DNA from: JADKAV01 sp037046735
GTDB lineage: Bacteria; Actinomycetota; Actinomycetes; S36-B12; UBA10799
Reading direction: 5' to 3'
NCBI GenBank assembly: GCA_037046735.1
Contig: JBAOHC010000029.1
Span: forward strand, 62,001 to 126,000
Length of the DNA stretch: 64,000 nt
The position numbers and the translations under genes were made by a program. Each line of letters begins with the position of its first letter. The first letter of the stretch is position 1. Shown one piece after another: positions 36,353-45,442 of this stretch. Below the pieces are notes generated by a model, which was not told the origin of the DNA, ran no database searches, and was given only the letters and a program-made list of their open reading frames with translations.

Positions 36353-37783
36353 CTATCGGCAGTGGCGGCGCGCCAACTCCACCAGCGTGCGGGTCGCGAA
36401 GCCGGTGCCGCCACGTGGGATGTACCCGAATTCGGCGCCCTCATTGAAAGCCGGCCCCGCGATGTCCAGATGGGACCATGCGATGTCGTCGGGGACGAAT
36501 GCCTTGAGGAACAAACCGGCGTAGAGCATGGCGCCGAATGGCTCGCCGGTGTTCTTCAGATCCGCGACCTGCGACTTCAGACCCGGGCGCAGTGCCTCTG
36601 GGAGCGGCATCGGCCAGAACTTCTCCCCGGCCTGCCGGCCAGCGGCGATGATCTGGTCGGCGAGGTGCTCATCGTTGCCCATGACCGCGGCGATTCGAGT
36701 GCCCAGGGCCACCATCTGAGCGCCCGTCAGAGTGGCCACGTCGATGATCGCGTCTGGTCGCTGCTCGCCTGCCAGGACCAACACGTCAGCCATCACCAGC
36801 CGGCCTTCGGCATCGGTGTTCAGCACCTCGACAGTGGTGCCTCCCCGCATGGTGAGAACGTCGCCGGGCCGCTGCGCAGTTCCACTGGGCATGTTCTCCG
36901 CGCAGGCGAGGTAGGCGGTGACTCGCACGGGCAGGCCGAGCTCGACGATGGCGCGGGTCGCGGCCAGGACCGCGGCGGCACCGGCCATGTCGCACTTCAT
37001 CGTCTCCATGCTCTTGGCGGGTTTCAGACTCAGTCCGCCGGAGTCGAAGGTGATGCCCTTTCCGACGAACGCCAAGTGAGCCTTGCTGGCTTTCGGGGTG
37101 TACTCCACGATGACCAGCCGTGGCGGATTCGACGACCCCTGCCCCACGCCAATCAGGCCCCCCATCCCTTCGGCGGCCAAACGGTCGGTGTCCCACACCG
37201 CCACGGTCGCGGGCAGGTCCTGGAACTGGGCACGGGCGGAGGTGGCGAGGTCCTCGGGTGTGAGGTCGCCGGGGGGAGTGTTGACGAGGTCTCGGGCCAG
37301 GATCGTGGCTGCTGTTTCGCAGGCGGCAGCCTTCTTCACAGCGGTGCGCACAGCGCGGGGCGCGGAGGTCATGACCACCACGGTGCCGACGTCGGACCGC
37401 TTCCCCGTGCCCCGGAAAAGGGGTGTGTGCGCGGCCAGTAACGCGGCCTCGCACACAGCGGACAACGTCGCGGCGTCGTCGTTGGGAAATGCCACGGCGA
37501 CCGTGCCGGCAGCGCCCGCGGCCCGCACGCCATCTCCCACCGCTTCTCGCAGATCGGCACCGAGCGTCACGGCGACCACCGAATCGGCAGCCAGAGGTTC
37601 CGGTGCCGGCACGCGCCAGGTCCCAGCTGCAGAGCCGTCGCAGCCGACGCGCGACAAGTCCGCTTCGATGCGGTGTCGCAGCTCATCAGACAGACCCTGA
37701 GCGACCAGCTCCGGCCCCGGTCCCACCGCCACCACAACCACATCGGCGCGGGGCAGGGCATCAGCGATCTTCAGAATCGTCAC
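36353..37783 (-). CDS. pepA: Leucyl aminopeptidase (M17)
   Basis: 476 residues from GTG 37783. Two-metal aminopeptidase, hexameric, cytoplasmic. The metal and catalytic motifs are present: V-G-K-G-I-T-F-D-S-G-G-L-S-L-K (Lys and Asp), M-K-C-D-M-A-G-A, and N-T-D-A-E-G-R-L (Asp, Glu, Arg). The frame is open further upstream over gcvT on the other strand, but family similarity begins at I-L-K-I-A-D. Divergent from gcvT, as in mycobacteria. Confidence 0.94.
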   Translation of the reverse strand: MTILKIADALPRADVVVVAVGPGPELVAQGLSDELRHRIEADLSRVGCDGSAAGTWRVPAPEPLAADSVVAVTLGADLREAVGDGVRAAGAAGTVAVAFPNDDAATLSAVCEAALLAAHTPLFRGTGKRSDVGTVVVMTSAPRAVRTAVKKAAACETAATILARDLVNTPPGDLTPEDLATSARAQFQDLPATVAVWDTDRLAAEGMGGLIGVGQGSSNPPRLVIVEYTPKASKAHLAFVGKGITFDSGGLSLKPAKSMETMKCDMAGAAAVLAATRAIVELGLPVRVTAYLACAENMPSGTAQRPGDVLTMRGGTTVEVLNTDAEGRLVMADVLVLAGEQRPDAIIDVATLTGAQMVALGTRIAAVMGNDEHLADQIIAAGRQAGEKFWPMPLPEALRPGLKSQVADLKNTGEPFGAMLYAGLFLKAFVPDDIAWSHLDIAGPAFNEGAEFGYIPRGGTGFATRTLVELARRHCR

Positions 37784-37823
37784 GCGTTCAACCCTATGCG
37801 CCGCCGATCGGTAGCGTGGAGCA

Positions 37824-38861
37824 ATGACTCTGCAATCGCCGTTGCATGACCGCCACCGCATCGCCGGGGCGAAGTTCGCCGAATTCGCTGGCTGGAGCAT
37901 GCCGTTGGAGTACTCCGGCACTGTGGCCGAGCACACCGGTGTGCGAGAGGCGGTCGGTGTTTTCGACGTGTCCCACCTCGGGACACTCGTCGCCCGCGGG
38001 CCGGTGCCGGTGTTGAACACTGTCCTCAGCAACGATCTGCAGAGAATCGGGACGGGTCAGGCTCAGTACACGCTCCTGCTCAACGACGCGGGCGGGGTGG
38101 TCGATGACCTGATCGTCTACAGGGTCGCCGACGATGAGTTCCTGTTGGTCCCCAATGCGGCCAACTGCGCACGGGTGGCTGCGACCCTCACCGAGGCTGG
38201 CCTGGCGGTGGAGAATGTGCACGAGGCGACGGCGATCATTGCCGTGCAGGGACCGGGCAGCGATGCGATCCTGCCCTTCGGCGATTTGGACTACATGGCG
38301 TTCCGGGCGACACAGTTCGCCGGGGTGCAGTGCACCGTCTGCCGCACGGGCTACACCGGTGAACGCGGTGTGGAGATCTTGGTTGCCGCGCAGGACGCCG
38401 GTGCCGTCTGGGATGCCCTTGTCGCGGCCGGCGCCGTGCCCTGCGGACTGGGGGCCAGGGACACCCTGCGCACGGAGATGGGCTATGCCCTGCATGGCCA
38501 CGAGTTGGCCCCGGATGTGCCCGCGCGCTGGTCATCGGTGAGTTGGGCTGTTGTAGCCGGTAAAGGGGACTTCATCGGTCGGCAGGCCTACGTCGACACC
38601 GAGCCGGAGCAGAAGATCGTGGGATTACTGGTGACAGGACGCGGCATTCCGCGCGCTGGCATGGAGGTGCTGCGCGGCGATGAGCGGGTGGGGACGACCA
38701 CCAGCGGGACCTTCTCGCCCACGCTGCAGCAGGGCATCGCGCTGGCACGGGTGGCTCGTGATGTGTCGCCGGGGGATGAGGTCCAGATCGTCGTGCGCGG
38801 GCGCAACGTGCCCGCACAAGTGGTCGTGCTGCCCTTCGTCCCGGCGCGAGTGCGCGGCTGA
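37824..38861 (+). CDS. gcvT: Aminomethyltransferase (glycine cleavage T protein)
   Basis: 345 residues. Tetrahydrofolate-dependent release of ammonia from the aminomethyl-lipoyl H protein. Motifs: F-A-G-W-S-M-P-L-E-Y-S-G, F-D-V-S-H-L-G, Y-T-L-L-L-N-D-A-G-G-V-V-D-D, R-T-G-Y-T-G-E-R-G-V-E, and L-G-A-R-D-T-L-R-T-E-M-G. Stands alone without gcvH/gcvP, usual for actinobacteria. A GGAG lies directly before the start. Confidence 0.93.
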   Translation: MTLQSPLHDRHRIAGAKFAEFAGWSMPLEYSGTVAEHTGVREAVGVFDVSHLGTLVARGPVPVLNTVLSNDLQRIGTGQAQYTLLLNDAGGVVDDLIVYRVADDEFLLVPNAANCARVAATLTEAGLAVENVHEATAIIAVQGPGSDAILPFGDLDYMAFRATQFAGVQCTVCRTGYTGERGVEILVAAQDAGAVWDALVAAGAVPCGLGARDTLRTEMGYALHGHELAPDVPARWSSVSWAVVAGKGDFIGRQAYVDTEPEQKIVGLLVTGRGIPRAGMEVLRGDERVGTTTSGTFSPTLQQGIALARVARDVSPGDEVQIVVRGRNVPAQVVVLPFVPARVRG

Positions 38862-38864
38862 CAC

Positions 38865-39773
38865 TCAGGGCCAGAAGCTCTGGCCCGCCTGGCTGGCGGT
38901 GCGTACCCCAGCGGCATTGAGCCACTGCCGCACGGCCGCGGTGTTGTCGGTCGTGATGCCCCACACCCCGTCATCGAGGCACTGCTGGATGGCGCGGGGG
39001 TCATTGGCTGTCCACACCAGCCAGTGCAGTCCGGCCTCGCGCAACACGCTGGGCAGATCGGGGGGGTAGCTGAACATGGTGTCCAGGCCGTCGAGCCCGC
39101 GGGTCAACGCCTGCTCGGCAAGCCAGACCGGATCGGCGTGCTCCTCGAAACCGCGCCGTTCGTTGTCTTTGCCACCTCGGTGTCCTTGCGCCCAGCCGCC
39201 GATCTGCCAGCGCGGGGTGGTGTCCACGATCCATAGGACAGGGCTGCCGGTCGTGGCCTTCACCTCGGCGGCGGTGTCGATGTTCTTGCAGATGAACACC
39301 GAGTCCGTCGGCGACGCCGCTACCACGGCGGCAACCACCTGCGGACCACCGACGATCTCCACCACGAGGGTTCGGTCGCGGGGCACGACCACGTCGGCCA
39401 GCATCGGGATCCGCTCTTGTGACCAGGTCTGGCCCTTCCAGGCCCCCGCACTGCCGCGTTGCAGGTCCGGGTGGCTGCTCAGTGCGATCTCCAGGCCCAC
39501 GAGGTCAGTGGTCCGGTCCGTGGTCGCGTCGTGATGCAGCACCACGACCCCGTCCGCGGTGCACCACACATCCACCTCCACCGCATCGGCGCCTTTGGAG
39601 AAGCCGTAGCGCACGGCCGCCAGGGTGTTCTCCGGAGGTCCCGCCGGGTCGTTGTGCTCATGACCGGAGCCTCTGTGCGCCACGAGCCGAGTCACCCCGC
39701 GCTGGGGGTGCAGGGCGGTCTGCACTGTTCGGTGCGCAGCCGCCAAGGCGGCCTGCGCCTGATCGGGTCTCAC
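38865..39773 (-). CDS. Glycerophosphodiester phosphodiesterase family protein
   Basis: 302 residues from GTG 39773, overlapping the upstream gene (GTGA). GDPD TIM barrel: V-A-H-R-G-S near residue 32, P-E-N-T-L-A-A-V, E-V-D-V-W-x-T-A-D, and V-V-L-H-H-D. The hallmark H-R-G, E-N-T, E-x-D and H-D residues are all there. The central part is unusual (I-C-K-N-I-D-T instead of the common strand). No signal peptide, so it is cytoplasmic. Third gene in the P450/CobT-like/GDPD operon. Confidence 0.85.
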   Translation of the reverse strand: MRPDQAQAALAAAHRTVQTALHPQRGVTRLVAHRGSGHEHNDPAGPPENTLAAVRYGFSKGADAVEVDVWCTADGVVVLHHDATTDRTTDLVGLEIALSSHPDLQRGSAGAWKGQTWSQERIPMLADVVVPRDRTLVVEIVGGPQVVAAVVAASPTDSVFICKNIDTAAEVKATTGSPVLWIVDTTPRWQIGGWAQGHRGGKDNERRGFEEHADPVWLAEQALTRGLDGLDTMFSYPPDLPSVLREAGLHWLVWTANDPRAIQQCLDDGVWGITTDNTAAVRQWLNAAGVRTASQAGQSFWP

Positions 39774-40441
39774 GAGTGCAGCGTAGGCCCATCGGCGAGC
39801 AGTGCCAGGCGCAGCATTGCCAGGCCGGTCAGCGCCCCGAGACCCTCCCCGGGCCCGACTCCGCAGGAGCCCCACACCGCGACGTTCGCCCGGTCCAATA
39901 GGAAGCGCTGAACCGGTTCGGCGCCCAGGACGGGCGCCTGCACAGCAGGCAGACGGTCAGCACAGCTTGCTGCGGCAGCCGCGATCACTCCGTCCAGTAG
40001 GACCGGTACCTCTGAGTTCTCCAGCCACGACACCAACGAGGTGATGACCGGCGGCACCTCGACCATCTCGCGGGAGCGCACATCGGCCACTTTGTCCATC
40101 CACTGCTCGTCGGTGATCCCGCTTCCGTAACCGGTCACCAGCTGCGGCTCGGCGCCGAACACCGACACCGCGACACACGCCGCCACCGATGTCAGCCCAC
40201 GCCCAACCGCGGCCAGCAGGAGCAGGTCGTGCTCGGGTGGCTCGGCATCGGCCGCCACGATCGTCACGCCCAGGTATTCGGCCACCCGGGCGGTCGGAGT
40301 GTCCCGCAGCAACCAGTCCTCGGCATAGCCCGGGGGCAGCGCGGACACTGCGGCCGCGTCATCGGCGAGGGCCACCACGAGCAGGGGGTGCTCAGGGGCC
40401 GTGTCACTGACGTCGCGCCACCACGTGAGCTCCTGCTTCAC
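39770..40441 (-). CDS. CobT-like protein, short
   Basis: 223 residues, against about 350 for CobT (nicotinate-nucleotide:dimethylbenzimidazole phosphoribosyltransferase). Family-like pieces: G-Y-G-S-G-I-T-D-E-Q-W, V-P-V-L-L-D-G-V-I-A-A-A-A, a segment like P-V-L-G-A-E-P-V, and V-G-P-G-E-G-L-G-A with the Glu in the place of the CobT catalytic base. The N-terminal base-binding part appears reduced. GTG start overlaps the P450 stop (GTGA). It may have a related phosphoribosyl role or only bind a cobamide ligand; the true CobT is not seen in the window. Confidence 0.65.
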   Translation of the reverse strand: MKQELTWWRDVSDTAPEHPLLVVALADDAAAVSALPPGYAEDWLLRDTPTARVAEYLGVTIVAADAEPPEHDLLLLAAVGRGLTSVAACVAVSVFGAEPQLVTGYGSGITDEQWMDKVADVRSREMVEVPPVITSLVSWLENSEVPVLLDGVIAAAAASCADRLPAVQAPVLGAEPVQRFLLDRANVAVWGSCGVGPGEGLGALTGLAMLRLALLADGPTLHS

Positions 40442-41856
40442 CGGGCGTGCACCACCGCGGGCAGGGGGACCGCGGGCCGTAACGTGATCGCCGACTGCAT
40501 TGGGATGTCCAAGGGGGCCTTCACGTCGACGTGCCAGCGCCGGGCGAGCGTGGCCAACAGGACGACGGCCTCTGTCCAGGCGAACTGCTCACCGATGCAG
40601 CGCCGCGTCCCGAAGCCGAAGGGGAACCAAACACCCCGGGGCACGTTCGGCGTCCTCTCGTCGAAACGTCCCGCCCCGTCGATCCAGCGCTGTGGGCGGA
40701 ATTCCAACGCCTGCGGCCAGAACCGCGGATCACGATGCATGCTGTACTGCGAGGCCAGCACGACACTGCCGCGTGGCAGTTCCCACCCGCTGACACGCAG
40801 GTCGGTGTCCAGCCACCGTCCGATGATCCACGCTGGGGGGCGCAGCCGCATGGATTCGGCGATGACCGCGTAGGTGCGCGGCAGCCGTTTCAGATCTGTG
40901 AAAGTCACAGCCTCGTCCGTGAGGTTGTCGACCTCTTCCTCCAGCCAGGCCCGCACCGCCGGGTTGTGCGACAGCAGCAGCCATGCCCAGGTCATCGCCA
41001 ATGCTGTCGTCTCATGGCCGGCCAGCACCAGTGTCATCGCCTCGTCGCGCACCTCGTCATCAGTGAATGCGGCTTCACCGCTGTCGTCCTGGGCGCCCAT
41101 CAGCATGCTCAGAAGATCGTGGCCGTCACCGCTTTCGGCCACCCGACGCGCGATCATCTGTTCGACAATCCCGTCGAGGGTCTCGATGGCGCTCCGCTCC
41201 CGACGGCGCTGACGTGTGGAGATCCTGGACAGCGGTGACGCGACGGGGCCGAAGCCGCGCCCGAAACCCTCGAGTACCGCGGTCAGTGCGGCGGTCACCT
41301 CAGAGGAGTCGTCGCGCATCTGCTGGCCGAAGATCGTGCGGCCGATGATGTCCAGGGTCAGTTCCGACATGGCCTGCGTCACCTCGATGGTCGCGCCATC
41401 GTGCCACCTGTCCGACGTGATGCCGGCAGCTGCGGTCATGTCACCCACGTACTCAGCAATCCGCTGGCCGTGGAACAGGGGTTGGATCGCGCGCCGATGT
41501 CGTAGATGTTCGGCCCCGTCGGCGGTCAGCAAGCCGTTGCCCAGTAGGGGGCGGGTGAGCTGCAGAGCCAGGCTCTTGCGGGTATGACGGCCATTGGTGA
41601 CGAAGACGTCCCAGATCGCCTCTGGAGCGAAAAGGACATGGGTATGCTCACCGGCCAATCCGATATGCACGACTGGCTGATGCCATCGAGAAAGGTCGGC
41701 GAACACCTCGTACGCCGCCCTGCGACCGGTCATCATCTCCCAGGACTCCCGCCACCCCCGCGGACCTGGTGGGCGCTGGGTGGCGGACTGCGGGACGTGC
41801 ATGCTGGACACGATCTGGCGGGCCGTGTCGATTCTGTCGATGAGTGCGCTGGGCAT
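40438..41856 (-). CDS. Cytochrome P450
   Basis: 472 residues from ATG 41856 (an upstream GTG at 41904 is possible but abuts the divergent gene). I-helix A-G-H-E-T-T-A, K-helix E-S-M-R-L-R-P, and heme loop F-P-F-G-F-G-T-R-R-C-I-G with the axial Cys at about residue 420. The bulky N-terminus and F-P-F-G-x-G-x-R-x-C-I-G are closest to CYP102/CYP4-like bacterial monooxygenases acting on fatty acids or terpenes. No ferredoxin gene is adjacent. First gene of a coupled operon with the CobT-like and GDPD genes. Confidence 0.92.
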   Translation of the reverse strand: MPSALIDRIDTARQIVSSMHVPQSATQRPPGPRGWRESWEMMTGRRAAYEVFADLSRWHQPVVHIGLAGEHTHVLFAPEAIWDVFVTNGRHTRKSLALQLTRPLLGNGLLTADGAEHLRHRRAIQPLFHGQRIAEYVGDMTAAAGITSDRWHDGATIEVTQAMSELTLDIIGRTIFGQQMRDDSSEVTAALTAVLEGFGRGFGPVASPLSRISTRQRRRERSAIETLDGIVEQMIARRVAESGDGHDLLSMLMGAQDDSGEAAFTDDEVRDEAMTLVLAGHETTALAMTWAWLLLSHNPAVRAWLEEEVDNLTDEAVTFTDLKRLPRTYAVIAESMRLRPPAWIIGRWLDTDLRVSGWELPRGSVVLASQYSMHRDPRFWPQALEFRPQRWIDGAGRFDERTPNVPRGVWFPFGFGTRRCIGEQFAWTEAVVLLATLARRWHVDVKAPLDIPMQSAITLRPAVPLPAVVHAR

Positions 41857-41908
41857 GTGGATAGTCTGCCTGGCAGGGGGATCTCCAGGGAAAGGGCGGC
41901 TCACAGAG

Positions 41909-42709
41909 ATGCAATGGCGCGAGGTTCATCTGCCTGACGTGCACTGGGCGCCGCAGGGATTACCGGGCAGGTTGAAAGCCCTGCCCGGCTGGGCTGCCCG
42001 GCTGGCGGGGGAGGCCCGCTTCGCCGGGGAAGTACTCAAGTTCGATGTCGACCTCCCGTTGGCGCGTTATTCCCAGACGCCGGTCGCCCGGCAGGTGCTG
42101 GTCATCCCTGGATTCGGGTTCGGCGATGTCGCCACGTTGCCGATGCAGATCGCCCTGAAGCGGGCCGGTTTCCAGGTGGTGTGTTCGGAAATTGCGTTTA
42201 ATGTGCGGTGCTCTGATCGAGCGGTCGACCGGCTGGCGCAGGTCGCCCGGGTGGCCGTCGAGCGCGACGGCAAACGCCTGATGGTGGTTGGCCACAGCCG
42301 CGGCGGCATGCTCGCCCGCGGCCTCGCGGCCAGGCATCCGGAGCTGGTCAGCACAGTGATCAGCCTCGGGGCGCCGCTCAACGACGAATTCGCGTTCTAT
42401 GAGATCCCGCAGCCGGTCGTCGGGGTTCTCAAGTTGGTGCACCACCGGGATCCGGAACTGCGTGAGCGTGCCTGTGTCACCCGGGACTGCACCTGCCCCT
42501 ACATGCTGGCCACGCACCGGCCGTTGCCGGACTCGGTGGAACTCGTCAGCTACTACACGACGTCCGACGGCATCGTCGACTGGCGCGCATGTGTTGTGCC
42601 GGGGGCAGAGAACATTGAGGTACCTGGGTCGCATCTGGGGATGGGTCTGCGGCCGGCAACCGTGAGGCTGGTCATGGAGCGCCTGATTCATTCGGCCGAG
42701 GTGTACTGA
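41909..42709 (+). CDS. Alpha/beta hydrolase
   Basis: 266 residues from ATG 41909. Oxyanion loop V-I-P-G-F-G-F-G, nucleophile elbow G-H-S-R-G-G, a catalytic Asp in T-T-S-D-G-I-V-D, and His in P-G-S-H-L-G. The pattern fits lipases/esterases with a PGAP1-like or triacylglycerol-lipase fold. Two cysteine pairs (V-T-R-D-C-T-C) near residue 190. No signal peptide, so cytoplasmic. Divergent from the P450. Confidence 0.85.
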   Translation: MQWREVHLPDVHWAPQGLPGRLKALPGWAARLAGEARFAGEVLKFDVDLPLARYSQTPVARQVLVIPGFGFGDVATLPMQIALKRAGFQVVCSEIAFNVRCSDRAVDRLAQVARVAVERDGKRLMVVGHSRGGMLARGLAARHPELVSTVISLGAPLNDEFAFYEIPQPVVGVLKLVHHRDPELRERACVTRDCTCPYMLATHRPLPDSVELVSYYTTSDGIVDWRACVVPGAENIEVPGSHLGMGLRPATVRLVMERLIHSAEVY

Positions 42710-43074
42710 GCCGCCGTCGATCAGCGCACGTGTCCCCGTGTGGCGCCGGATGGCACCTCTGAAGGTGGCTGCCGATGTGGTGGCCTGCGGGCACCTCGGG
42801 ACACTCTGATCCGTCGGCTTGCTCATGAAGCGACCGCCTTTCGGCGCCGACCTGGAGCGTGGTGCGAGGGGTAGAGGTGGTGGACGGGGGCCGCGGTGGT
42901 ACTGCCCGACCCGATCGGGGTTGTCCCCAGGGCTGTGGGGATCGGGCGCACGGAAATGTCAGAGGTTGTTTGTAGGTTTGGGGTGTCGCCGGGTTGGTGG
43001 CCATCAGCTCGTGGAGCGACGTCGCAGGGGGTGTCCCCTGGTTCGACACGGATCGCGGTTGGAGGTGACGGCTG
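42710..43074. other. Intergenic region before the DUF222-HNH gene
   Basis: 365 bp without a supported gene. Notable is CAGGGG-GTGT-CCCCTG (43025-43040), a hairpin of perfect 6-bp arms ahead of the ribosome site GGAGG of the next gene. Confidence 0.5.
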
Positions 43075-44287
43075 ATGGGGTTCTTTGAGGTGCCGGCCTC
43101 GGCGTTGCGGCGTGCGAGGTTGGCTGATGAGTTGCCGGTGGAGACCCCGGCGGTGTTTGAGCAGTTGTCCGGGCAGGTGTTGGCGTTGCCGGATCCGGCG
43201 GGGTTGACCGCCGAGCAGCGCCTGGGCGCCTTGCAGGCAGCGGCCCGTCTGCAGACGATGTTGGAGGCCTACCAGACCCAGGTGGCCGGGGTGTGTGACG
43301 CGCAGCAGGACTCCCGGGTGTTCGCCGCGGGGACGACGGGGTCGATGGTGGCGGCGTTGACCGGGCAGAACCGGGCGGTGGGCTCGGCGATCGTGGGGCG
43401 GGCCCGGGATCTGCGGGGCATGCCGCACGTCGCGGACGCCTACCGGGCGGGGGAGATCACGGGCCGGCATGTGCACCTGTTGTGCCGGGCCGCCGGGCAG
43501 TCTGCCGCGGTTCGCGGTGTTGGAGGCGGACCTGGTCGCGGCGGCGGCGGTGATCGAACCGGCCGTACTGGCCCAGGTCCTCGCGGTGTTGGTTGCGCAG
43601 GACCGCCCGGAGGCCCCGGATGAGGATTATCGGGCGGCGCGGGCCAAACGCGGCCTGCACCTCTCGGATCTGGGCAACGGGTTGTACCGGGTGGATGGGC
43701 ATCTGGATCAGGTGGCCGGGGCGCGGCTGCGCGACGCCCTGGCTTCGTTCACCGACCCGCCGGCTGTGGGTGATGACCGCACGCCGAGCCAGCGCCTGGC
43801 CGACGCGTTGGATGATCTGGTCAGTGCGGCGCAGGCCAACACCAAACCGTTGGGGGTGTCGGGGGTGACGGTGCTGGTCGATGCCGAACAGTTGCCGGAG
43901 GGTGTCGGGGCGCGGCTGGAGGATGGCACTCTGCTGGGCCCGGACAGTTTCGCGTTGCTGGCTTGTTCGGCGGTGGTGTCGGTGATCCTGGGGGTGCGCC
44001 GGGAGGGCACGTTCATACCGCTGGCGTTGGGCCGCACGCAGCGCCGCGCCAGTCACGCGCAGTGGGCGGCACTCATCGCCCGGGATCGAGGCTGCGTGCG
44101 CTGCGGGCGGGCGGCCCGCGGCTGTCACGCCCACCACATCGTGGCGTGGGCCGCGGGAGGCCGCACCGACGTCGATGCGATGTGTCTGCTGTGCCCACGG
44201 TGTCACGGCGATCTGCACAACGGCCGGTTCACCATCGAGATGGTCGGCGGCATCCCGCAGTGCGTGGCCGTGCGGCGAAGAACCTGA
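43075..44287 (+). CDS. DUF222-HNH endonuclease (13E12-type), frameshifted
   Basis: About 403 residues when read through one break near 43500. Part one (DUF222, helical) is in the first frame. Part two, from L-P-R-F-A-V-L-E-A-D, carries the rest of DUF222 and the C-terminal HNH with C-V-R-C-G, C-H-A-H-H-I-V-A-W and C-P-R-C-H (zinc and catalytic residues intact). Such REP13E12-like genes are common, multicopy and often variable in actinobacteria. GGAGG nine bases before the ATG. A strong terminator follows immediately. No intein or transposase is nearby. Confidence 0.85.
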
Positions 44288-44307
44288 GCCGGCCCACCCG
44301 GGCCGGC
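44288..44307. terminator. Terminator hairpin after the HNH gene
   Basis: GCCGGCCC-ACCC-GGGCCGGC: perfect 8-bp arms starting one base after the HNH stop. No T-run, as usual for high-GC terminators. Confidence 0.7.
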
Positions 44308-44602
44308 CAGACGCCCAGCGTCAGCACCACGGGAGCTGAAACCAACGGACTCGTTAACACGGGCAATGACCCTGGCGCCAGCTTGTGATGCGGTGCTGAT
44401 GGCTCGTGCCCAGACGACGTGGAGCCCGTCGCTATTGGGCAACGCCCGCAGCAGGATAGGCGGTACGGCCGGCCTGAATGATCACCGCTGACGGCTGCCG
44501 CCCGGCGTTGGGGCCGGACACAGTGTGCGAGGCGACACCGTGACCCGCCGGCCGTGGCGTCAACCGTTTGCCGGTGGCCGTCGACCGCGCGAAGGTGAGC
44601 CC
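44308..44602. other. Intergenic region between convergent HNH and ECF genes
   Basis: 295 bp with no gene I can support; open frames on both strands lack motifs and are extensions of neighbouring frames. Confidence 0.5.
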
Positions 44603-45442
44603 CTAAACCCGCGGCTCGGCGGCCTTCATCGGTGCGCCGGGCGTGAGCGGTTCGAATCGCACGGGCGCCTCGAACGCCGCGCGTCTGGTCGCCCTCCGGA
44701 CAGCCCTCAGTAGCACGGGCCCCGCCAGCAGGGTCAGGGCTGCGGTGAGGATCGCGCGCGGGATGTCCCAGCCCAACGACGTGGCCACCGTGAAGGCCAA
44801 CCAGCGGCCCAGGTTTTCGCTCAAGGGTGCCCCGGCGACGAACGACAACTCGCTCTGCCCGCCCAACGCCCAAGGCCAGAACGACAGATTCATGAGCAGT
44901 CCATACAGCAGCGAGCCGACTGCGCCATAGCCCATGAGCATCACGATCTCGGCCCGGCCCCGGATCTGGGGGAGGAGCCCGGCACCCATGGCGAACCAGC
45001 CAGCGGCAACCATCTGGAATGGCAGCCACGGGCCGACCCCGGCAGTGAGCAGTGCGGATGTGAACAGGGCCAGGCTGCCCAGTGCAAACCCGAACGCCGG
45101 CCCCAGCGCCCGGCCGCCCAGCAGCAGCACCACGAACATCGGCTCGAGACCCGCGACACCGGCCCCGAGCGGGCGCAATGCGGTGGCCACGGCGGCCAGC
45201 ACGGCCAGCATGGCAATGCCCTTCGCGTCGAGACCGCCGCTGCTGACGTCGGCGAACAGCACGGCCACCACCAGGGGCAGCAGGAGGGCGAAGAACCACG
45301 GCGCGTCGGTCGCGTGATCGGCCGCCAGGCTGGCTGGTGTGACGACGAATGGCCAAAAGAATGCGATCAGTCCCACGAGGCTCACGCCCGCGAGGGCTGC
45401 AACGGTGCGCGGCCGCGGTGCGATGGCGTGCAGTTGTGTCAT
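44603..45442 (-). CDS. ECF transporter substrate-binding membrane component (S)
   Basis: 279 residues, six to seven membrane helices, with the ECF S-component outline: a hydrophobic N-terminal helix, G-L-E-P-M-F-V-V-L-L-L-G-G-R-A-L-G-P-A-F-G loop, and G-x-L-P-Q-I-R-G-R-A-E. It binds the vitamin in the membrane and delivers it to the energising module encoded upstream. The cobalamin riboswitch 4.5 kb upstream in the same operon makes a B12 compound the likely cargo (CbrT type). The ATG overlaps the ATPase stop by four bases. Confidence 0.82.
   Translation of the reverse strand: MTQLHAIAPRPRTVAALAGVSLVGLIAFFWPFVVTPASLAADHATDAPWFFALLLPLVVAVLFADVSSGGLDAKGIAMLAVLAAVATALRPLGAGVAGLEPMFVVLLLGGRALGPAFGFALGSLALFTSALLTAGVGPWLPFQMVAAGWFAMGAGLLPQIRGRAEIVMLMGYGAVGSLLYGLLMNLSFWPWALGGQSELSFVAGAPLSENLGRWLAFTVATSLGWDIPRAILTAALTLLAGPVLLRAVRRATRRAAFEAPVRFEPLTPGAPMKAAEPRV

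Noticed and set aside
42819..43088. 89-residue plus-strand frame before the HNH gene
   Set aside because: Arg/Gly-rich, no motif, no ribosome site and overlapping the HNH start.
44640..44670. tRNA-like GGTTCGAATC motif
   Set aside because: It lies within the coding sequence of the ECF S component and has no cloverleaf around it; no tRNA gene was found in the window.
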